Assembly (NCBI GenBank): GCA_964601125.1
Contig: CAZRKB010000008.1
Coordinates: 1-27,674, forward strand
Source: DATDVC01 sp964601125
GTDB taxonomy: Bacteria > Patescibacteriota > Minisyncoccia > Phycocordibacterales > WO2-35-19
Length of the DNA stretch: 27,674 nt
Reading direction: 5' to 3'
A program made the position numbers and the translations under genes. Under the pieces are notes generated by a model. The model searched no databases. It was not told where the DNA came from and saw nothing but the letters and a program-made list of their open reading frames with translations. Numbering within the stretch: the stretch's first letter is position 1; each line of letters starts with the position of its first letter. Below are positions 22,601 through 27,674 of the stretch, piece by piece.

Positions 22601-24052
22601 ATGTCCTCACTTGAAGAAATTAGAGAAGTACGATTAAAAAAGCTTGAGCACCTAAAGTCTCTCGGTATAAATCCTTACCCGGCAACCGTACCAAGAGATT
22701 TTGCGATCAAAGTCCTAAAAGAAGGCTTTGAAGAATATAAAAATGTAGGCAAAGAAGTTTCTGTTGCTGGCAGGATCATGGCCATAAGGGGTCAGGGGGC
22801 CATACTTTTCGTTGTGCTCTTTGACGGTACCGAAAAAGTACAGGCAGTATTTAAAAAAGATATTTTAGGCGAAGAGGTTTTTAAACTTTTTACCGATACT
22901 GCTGATGTTGGCGATTTTGTTTCTGTAACTGGCAAACCCGATGTGAGTCAGAGTGGGGAGCAGAGCATTTTTGCCAATAGCTGGAGTATGGCTTCTAAAT
23001 CACTTTTGCCCCTTCCTGAAAAATGGCACGGACTTACAGATGTAGAGGAGAGATACCGAAAAAGGTATTTGGATTTATTAAACAATCAAGAGCTTCGCGA
23101 CCTTTTCGTAAAGAAAGCAAAGTTTTGGGATGTAACGAGGGAGTTTTTTAAAGAAAGAGGTTTTCTTGAAATTGAAACCCCTACTCTCGAAGTTACGACT
23201 GGTGGCGCGGAAGCCAGACCGTTTAAAACCCACCACAATGATTTCGATATAGATTTATTTTTACGTATTTCAATCGGCGAATTATGGCAGAAAAGACTTA
23301 TGGCCGCGGGATTTCCCAAGACTTTTGAAATCGGTAGAGCTTATAGAAATGAGGGTACAAGTCCAGAACATTTACAAGAATTTACTAACTTAGAATTTTA
23401 TTGGAGCTTCGCTGATTTTAAAGAAGGCATGAAGCTTGTTAGAGATTTGTATATAAAGATTGCGACAGAAGTTTTTGGTACTACCAAATTTAATTACAAA
23501 GATCATGATTTTGATCTTAGTAATGAATGGAAGGAAATTGACTATGTGGAGGAAATAAAGAAACAGACCAATGTCGATGTTATTTCTGCCAGTGTAGAAG
23601 AAATGAAAGAAAGACTAACCAATCTTGGTGTTAAATATGAAGGTGAAAATAAAGAGCGTCTCACAGATACTCTCTGGAAATACTGTAGGAAAAACATTTC
23701 TGGCCCAGCATTTTTGGTAAATCACCCAGTGCTCGTTGCTCCACTTGCTAAACTCAAAGAAAACGGCAAAACTGTTCAAATGTTTCAACCGATTATTGCC
23801 GGAAGCGAGGTTGGTAGGGGTTACTCGGAGCTAAATGACCCCATTGATCAAGCTGAAAGATTTGCCGAGCAAAAAAAGTTGATAGAGGCAGGAGATGAAG
23901 AGGCTATGATGCCAGATGATGAATTTGTAGAAATGCTCGAGTATGGTATGCCACCGACCTGTGGTTTTGGTTTTGGTGAACGTCTTTTCGCTATTCTCGC
24001 TGACAAACCGCTAAGAGAACTCCAAATGTTTCCTCTGATGAGACCGAAGTAA
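22601..24052 (+). CDS. lysS: Lysyl-tRNA synthetase, class II
   Basis: 483 aa. N-terminal OB-fold anticodon-binding domain (about 50-140; VSVAGRIMAIRGQGAILFVVL), motif 1 (FFKERGFLEIETPTL), motif 2 (FEIGRAYRNEGTSPEHLQEF) and motif 3 (GFGFGERLFAIL near the C-terminus). GRGYSELNDPIDQ is the LysRS-type amino-acid pocket. It charges tRNA-Lys. The length is close to usual; nothing looks missing. A terminator follows at 24092. Confidence 0.96.
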   Translation: MSSLEEIREVRLKKLEHLKSLGINPYPATVPRDFAIKVLKEGFEEYKNVGKEVSVAGRIMAIRGQGAILFVVLFDGTEKVQAVFKKDILGEEVFKLFTDTADVGDFVSVTGKPDVSQSGEQSIFANSWSMASKSLLPLPEKWHGLTDVEERYRKRYLDLLNNQELRDLFVKKAKFWDVTREFFKERGFLEIETPTLEVTTGGAEARPFKTHHNDFDIDLFLRISIGELWQKRLMAAGFPKTFEIGRAYRNEGTSPEHLQEFTNLEFYWSFADFKEGMKLVRDLYIKIATEVFGTTKFNYKDHDFDLSNEWKEIDYVEEIKKQTNVDVISASVEEMKERLTNLGVKYEGENKERLTDTLWKYCRKNISGPAFLVNHPVLVAPLAKLKENGKTVQMFQPIIAGSEVGRGYSELNDPIDQAERFAEQKKLIEAGDEEAMMPDDEFVEMLEYGMPPTCGFGFGERLFAILADKPLRELQMFPLMRPK

Positions 24053-24069
24053 ACTTTTATATCAAGTTA

Positions 24070-24162
24070 GTTTTGGAATATTTTTTTGAAAAGCACTCCT
24101 AACCTGGGAGTGCTAATGTTCTATTTTTTGGTCCAAGACTTTCCAAAATAATATTCCAAAAC
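24070..24162. repeat. 13-bp inverted repeat flanking the lysS terminator
   Basis: GTTTTGGAATATT (24070-24082) and AATATTCCAAAAC (24150-24162) are perfect reverse complements, 67 bp apart, enclosing the terminator hairpin. Together they could fold as one large nested structure. Confidence 0.7.
24092..24129 (+). terminator. Terminator after lysS
   Basis: AGCACTCC (24092-24099), loop TAACCTG, GGAGTGCT (24107-24114), followed after 10 nt by TTTTTT (24124-24129). The delayed T-run makes it weaker than classical. Confidence 0.65.
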
Positions 24163-24189
24163 ACCCATGTTTACAGGCCGATTTTGGTT

Positions 24190-24217
24190 TTATCCACTTA
24201 TCCACAAGTATAAGTGG
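24190..24217. promoter_or_regulatory. Two overlapping DnaA-box-like sites and an inverted repeat
   Basis: TTATCCACT (24190-24198) and TTATCCACA (24198-24206, exact match to the DnaA-box consensus) share one base. CCACTTAT (24194-24201) and ATAAGTGG (24210-24217) form an 8-bp inverted repeat. Located 30 bp upstream of the MraZ operator. Confidence 0.4.
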
Positions 24218-24235
24218 TAGACCTGTTAAGCATAG

Positions 24236-24276
24236 TGGTATATGATGGAATCAAGTGGGAAGAAGTGGGGTAAAAT
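24236..24276 (+). promoter_or_regulatory. MraZ operator (four TGGNN repeats) and -10 of the dcw cluster
   Basis: Four repeats with exact 10-bp spacing: TGGTA (24236), TGGAA (24246), TGGGA (24256), TGGGG (24266). Known MraZ operators are TGGGN repeats separated by 5 nt, so two are perfect and two degenerate. The last repeat abuts TAAAAT (24271-24276), 6 nt before the mraZ ATG at 24283. MraZ bound here would cover the -35/-10 region: autoregulation. Confidence 0.75.
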
Positions 24277-24282
24277 ATTCAA

Positions 24283-24720
24283 ATGCTTGTAGGAGAATAC
24301 ACACACACCATAGATGACAAAAACCGGGTTTCCTTGCCATCTAAGTTGCGTGGTTTGATGGGCAAAAAAGTATTTCTTACTCCGGGGCTTGATCAATGTT
24401 TGTTCGTGTTTACCGAGAAGGAGTGGAAAAGAATAGCGGATCGAATCGGAGAAAATTCTTCAATACTTTCTTCCGACATGAGGAGCTTCACTAGATACAT
24501 GTTTGGCGGGGCAGTTGAAGCTGAAGTTGATTCCATCGGTAGGATTTTGGTTCCTGATTTCCTTAGAGAGCGAGCCGGATTAAAAACAAAAGTTGTTTTA
24601 ATCGGTGTCCAAAATCGCCTCGAAATTTGGAACGAAAAATTATGGGCCGATTACAAGAGGCAGGTCGAAAAGCAAGCCGAAGGGCTTTCTGAGAAGTTGT
24701 CAGGTTTGGGTCTGATGTAA
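24283..24720 (+). CDS. mraZ: Transcriptional regulator MraZ
   Basis: 145 aa. Two tandem SpoVT/AbrB-like halves: GEYTHTIDDKNRVSLPSKLR at the N-terminus and AEVDSIGRILVPDFLRERAG at about 85-104, each carrying the conserved D..GR(V/I)..P core. It forms rings and represses its own dcw operon by binding TGGGN repeats, which are present just upstream. A -10 hexamer ends 6 nt before its ATG, so the mRNA is probably leaderless. rsmH follows after 5 bp. Confidence 0.96.
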   Translation: MLVGEYTHTIDDKNRVSLPSKLRGLMGKKVFLTPGLDQCLFVFTEKEWKRIADRIGENSSILSSDMRSFTRYMFGGAVEAEVDSIGRILVPDFLRERAGLKTKVVLIGVQNRLEIWNEKLWADYKRQVEKQAEGLSEKLSGLGLM

Positions 24721-24725
24721 GTTTT

Positions 24726-25634
24726 ATGAGCTTACATAAGAGTGTTCTTTTAAAAGAAGCGATAGATGGTCTCGAGCTCATAACAGGAGACGTTTATTTC
24801 GATGCCACTTTGGGTTCTGGTTTTCATCTCGAAGAGGTTTGGAAACGGACCAAAGCCACAGTTTCTCTTTATGGTATAGACGTTGATCAGATGTCTCTTG
24901 ATATAGCCAAAGCAAATCTAGATCTTTCTGGTGTGCCAGCCAAAATTGCCCGTCTTAATTTCAGAAATATAGAACGCGCTCCAAAGCTTTTAGATATGCC
25001 GCCTCCAACTAAAATACTTTTTGATTTAGGTTGGAATACTCCACAGTTTGATACACCGGATGATCAGGAGGGCAGAGGTTTTAGTTTCAATCGAGACGAG
25101 CCGCTCCTCATGACTCTTACTAGTAAGGTTATGGAAGGAGATACTACAGCCTATGATGTGGTAAACAGTTGGGATGAGTCCAATATTGCAGATATTGTTT
25201 ATGGCTATGGAGAAGAAAGGTATGCAAGGCGAATAGCGAAAGCTATAGTCTCACGCAGAAAGGAAAAGCCGATTCTATCATCTAAAGAGTTGGCCGAGAT
25301 AATAAAGGAGGCGGTACCTGTTTTCTATCGTTTTGGCAGAATCCACCCAGCTACCAAAACATTTCAGGCTATAAGGATTGCGGTCAACGACGAGTTGCGA
25401 GCGCTGGAAGAAGGTTTGGCTGGAGCGTTCAATATCCTAAATAGCGGTGGCAAGATGGCGGTCATTTCATTTCATAGTTTGGAGGACAGGATAGTAAAGA
25501 ATTTTTTTAGGCAGAAAAAAGAAGAAGGTGGAGGGAAAATAATAAATAAAAAACCAATAACACCAAGTGAAGAAGAAGTATCGACAAATCCTCGAAGTAG
25601 AAGTGCGAAGTTAAGAATATTTCAAAAATCATGA
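24726..25634 (+). CDS. rsmH: 16S rRNA m4C1402 methyltransferase RsmH (MraW)
   Basis: 302 aa. SAM-binding YFDATLGSGFHLEEV (about 19-33), FDLGWNTPQFDTPDDQEGRG (about 100-119, family signature FDLG.SS.Q.D...RGFSF), DIVYGYGEERYARRIAKAI and the C-terminal SFHSLEDRIVKNFF. It methylates N4 of C1402 in the decoding centre with RsmI. The length is typical. The ATGA overlap (25631-25634) couples it to the next gene. Standard second gene of the dcw cluster. Confidence 0.96.
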   Translation: MSLHKSVLLKEAIDGLELITGDVYFDATLGSGFHLEEVWKRTKATVSLYGIDVDQMSLDIAKANLDLSGVPAKIARLNFRNIERAPKLLDMPPPTKILFDLGWNTPQFDTPDDQEGRGFSFNRDEPLLMTLTSKVMEGDTTAYDVVNSWDESNIADIVYGYGEERYARRIAKAIVSRRKEKPILSSKELAEIIKEAVPVFYRFGRIHPATKTFQAIRIAVNDELRALEEGLAGAFNILNSGGKMAVISFHSLEDRIVKNFFRQKKEEGGGKIINKKPITPSEEEVSTNPRSRSAKLRIFQKS

Positions 25635-25951
25635 AGAATTTTATAAAAGAAAAAGCTGTAGCCGTAGTGTTTAACCGGTCATCAAGTTATGCTCTTGGAG
25701 CCTTTATTTTAGGATGCATTTTTTGTTATGTCTATTTTGCCAATGTTGCAGTCAGGACATTAACTGCGCTAGAAAAGTCAAAAGATGAAATGCAGGCGCT
25801 TAGTCTCGAAGTCAGCGAGATGGAATCAGAACGCCTTTTGATGGATAATGGTATAAGCAATGATTTGGCTCGAAATCTTGGGTTTGTAGAGGTTAAGAAT
25901 CAAAACTTTATAATCGAATCTACTGCCAGTTTGTCGCTTAGGTCAAATTAG
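25631..25951 (+). CDS. FtsL-like bitopic division protein
   Basis: 106 aa: a short basic cytoplasmic N-terminus, one membrane helix (about 18-41; YALGAFILGCIFCYVYFANV) and an extracytoplasmic coiled coil (about 45-75). No strong sequence signature exists for FtsL, but size, topology and position between rsmH and ftsI identify it as the likely FtsL. It should pair with FtsB/DivIC and activate FtsWI at the septum. Confidence 0.7.
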   Translation: MKNFIKEKAVAVVFNRSSSYALGAFILGCIFCYVYFANVAVRTLTALEKSKDEMQALSLEVSEMESERLLMDNGISNDLARNLGFVEVKNQNFIIESTASLSLRSN

Positions 25952-25971
25952 AGCGAGTTTTAAAACAGAGA

Positions 25972-27674
25972 ATGAATTTAAGGATACGCCTCATATCGGT
26001 ACTGATCGTTTTAATGGCGACCCTGCTTTTGGGCAGGCTTTATTTTATCCAAATTGTTCATGGCAAATCCTTTTCTGCTTCAGCTGAGCATCAATATATA
26101 AATAAAAGCACCGTTTTATACGATCGCGGTGAGATATATTTTTACAGTAAATTAGGTGAGAAAATACCAGCTGCTATTTCGCGTTCTGGTTTTACTGTGT
26201 CCATCAATCCAAGTGTGTTAACCGAGGAGGAAAAAGTTTTTGAGAGCCTGAACAAAATAATTCCTTTAAACAAAGAGGAATTTATGGAGAAAGCTTTGAA
26301 CAAGAAAGATAAAAACGAGGATATTGCAAAACGTTTAAATTCTGAAACAGCCGAAAAAATAAAAAACTTGAATTTATACGGCATAAACATCTCGACTGAC
26401 AAGTGGCGTTTCTACCCTGGCAACACTTTAGCATCACAAACTATCGGATTTGTAGCCTTTATAGAAGACGCTTTAGCTGGTAGATATGGTCTTGAGAGGT
26501 ATTATGAAGAAGTTTTAAAGCGCGATCCAAGCAAAGCTTACAACAATTTTTTTGCAGAATTTTTTTCGAGCGTTAAAGAGACTTGGAGTGAAATGCCTCA
26601 AGATGAGGGTGACATAGTGACCACTATAGAACCATCAGTTCAACTTTTTTTGGAAGATGAACTCAAAAATATTAGAGAAGTTTGGAAGAGCGATGGAGCT
26701 GGGGGTATTGTCATAGACCCTACAAATGGAGAAATAATTGCTCTTGCTTGGAATCCCGGGTTTAACCCAAATAGTTTTCAGGAGAGCGATATTGGTCGTT
26801 TCAGGAATCCTATAGTCGAGGGAGTTTATGAGATGGGTTCGATCGTTAAACCTTTGACTATGGCTGCCGGCTTAGACGCTGGGACAGTTAGCGCCAACAC
26901 TACTTACAACGATGAAGGATTTTTGGTACTAAACAGCAAAAGAATTTCAAATTATGACAACAGAGGTCGCGGTGTTGTCGATATGCAGGAGGTGTTAAAT
27001 CAATCGCTAAACACGGGAGCTGCTTATGTTGCGCTTAAAATGGGAAACAAAAAGTTTTCTGAATATATGAAAAATTTTGGGGTTGGCACAGAGACGGGAA
27101 TAGATTTGCCAAATGAGGCTGGTGGGCTCATAGACAACCTCGATAGTTCGCGTGAAATAGAGATGGTCACTGCCTCTTATGGTCAAGGTGTTGCATTCAC
27201 TCCCATCGCCACCGTTAGAGCTTTGTCAGTTTTGGCAAATGGGGGGGTGCTCATTACTCCGCATATTGTAAAAAAGATCGAATACGAAAGCGGGATTTCT
27301 AAAAAACTTTCTTTTGCGCCGGGCAAGCAGGTGATAAAAAAAGAAACTTCAGAGGAGATAAGTCGCATGTTGGTAAAAGTGGTGGATACTGCGCTTCAGG
27401 GAGGTAAGGCAAAAATTCCAGGCTATTCGGTGGCCGCTAAAACTGGTACTGCTCAGATGACGGAAGAGGGGAGGCCTGGTTATGTAGAAGGTAAATACTT
27501 ACACTCATTCTTTGGTTATTTCCCAGCCTATAAACCAAAGTTTTTGGTATTTCTCTTCCATACTTATCCTAAAAATGTGCGCTATGCTTCGGAAACTCTT
27601 ACTGACCCATTTACTCATATCACCAAATTCCTTATAAACTATTACCAAATTCCTCCGGATAGACCGGAGGATGT
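25972..27674 (+). CDS. ftsI: Penicillin-binding protein 3 / FtsI (3' end beyond window)
   Basis: 567 codons are visible and the frame is still open at the window edge. Membrane anchor at about 6-26, dimerisation region with STVLYDRGEIYF (about 46-57), and transpeptidase domain with GSIVKP (active Ser 290, Lys 293), SLN at 345-347 and KTGTAQM at 490-496. It is the septal peptidoglycan transpeptidase. Start chosen at ATG 25972, 20 bp after the FtsL-like stop and directly before the membrane helix. The RG.I.DRNG motif is shortened to DRGEIYF, a minor departure. The gene seems nearly complete at the edge. Confidence 0.93.
   Translation, partial: MNLRIRLISVLIVLMATLLLGRLYFIQIVHGKSFSASAEHQYINKSTVLYDRGEIYFYSKLGEKIPAAISRSGFTVSINPSVLTEEEKVFESLNKIIPLNKEEFMEKALNKKDKNEDIAKRLNSETAEKIKNLNLYGINISTDKWRFYPGNTLASQTIGFVAFIEDALAGRYGLERYYEEVLKRDPSKAYNNFFAEFFSSVKETWSEMPQDEGDIVTTIEPSVQLFLEDELKNIREVWKSDGAGGIVIDPTNGEIIALAWNPGFNPNSFQESDIGRFRNPIVEGVYEMGSIVKPLTMAAGLDAGTVSANTTYNDEGFLVLNSKRISNYDNRGRGVVDMQEVLNQSLNTGAAYVALKMGNKKFSEYMKNFGVGTETGIDLPNEAGGLIDNLDSSREIEMVTASYGQGVAFTPIATVRALSVLANGGVLITPHIVKKIEYESGISKKLSFAPGKQVIKKETSEEISRMLVKVVDTALQGGKAKIPGYSVAAKTGTAQMTEEGRPGYVEGKYLHSFFGYFPAYKPKFLVFLFHTYPKNVRYASETLTDPFTHITKFLINYYQIPPDRPED

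Noticed and set aside
25972..27674. FtsI as a truncated gene
   Set aside because: The frame is open to the window edge and all catalytic motifs are present; the cut is only the window boundary.
1..27674. CRISPR array or recoded TGA
   Set aside because: No regularly spaced repeats were seen, and TGA acts as a normal stop in several overlapping gene pairs.

Overview
The window looks like a chromosomal scaffold from a member of the Candidate Phyla Radiation (Patescibacteria), most likely a Parcubacteria-type lineage. This is inferred from AT-rich, tightly packed genes, short or reduced versions of core proteins (ProRS without an editing domain, a ~200-aa delta-prime subunit, a PriA without ATPase motifs, a very short MreD candidate), a cell-wall-heavy gene set, and few Shine-Dalgarno sites. 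TGA ends several genes (mreB1, the PBP2 gene, rsmH), so the code is the standard bacterial one and not the TGA=Gly code of Gracilibacteria/Absconditabacteria. One 100-N gap (21955-22054) is flanked by identical 55-bp copies and looks like a scaffolding artefact.

Layout. (1) 23-1098, minus strand: a ZIP metal transporter and a small two-helix membrane protein. (2) About 1100-3160: an accessory patch with the 3' end of an IS transposase, an unrecognised 233-aa gene, two minus-strand structured RNA candidates with intrinsic terminators, and the 3' end of a large serine recombinase whose stop codon lies inside a tRNA-Asn(GTT) gene. This reads as the scar of an integrated element. (3) 3471-8416, plus strand: a secreted peptidoglycan-binding protein, a VanY-type carboxypeptidase, a GH13 alpha-glucosidase, the ribosome hibernation factor, and a striking protein that joins a helix-turn-helix, a sigma-70 region 4 and an RNA polymerase alpha C-terminal domain. 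(4) 8532-12051, minus strand: fmt, def and a PriA-like protein that keeps its zinc cysteines but has lost the helicase motifs. (5) 12147-16771, plus strand: mreB1, holB-like, frr, rseP, proS. (6) 16793-21908: the elongasome cluster mreB2-mreC-mreD-like-PBP2-murF. (7) 22118-24052: greA and lysS. (8) 24283-end: the start of the division (dcw) cluster, mraZ-rsmH-ftsL-like-ftsI, with a four-repeat MraZ operator; ftsI runs off the window.

Together the genes cover wall elongation (two MreBs, MreC, PBP2, MurF), division (MraZ, RsmH, FtsL-like, FtsI), wall trimming (VanY-like) and translation (Fmt, Def, Frr, ProRS, LysRS, HPF). Several genes carry a good -10 hexamer exactly 6 nt before the ATG, which predicts leaderless mRNAs. 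The most unusual items are the HTH/sigma4/alpha-CTD fusion, which also has the only strong Shine-Dalgarno plus its own promoter and terminator; the degenerate PriA; palindromic insertions in frame inside fmt and rseP; and the two unclassified minus-strand RNA candidates.
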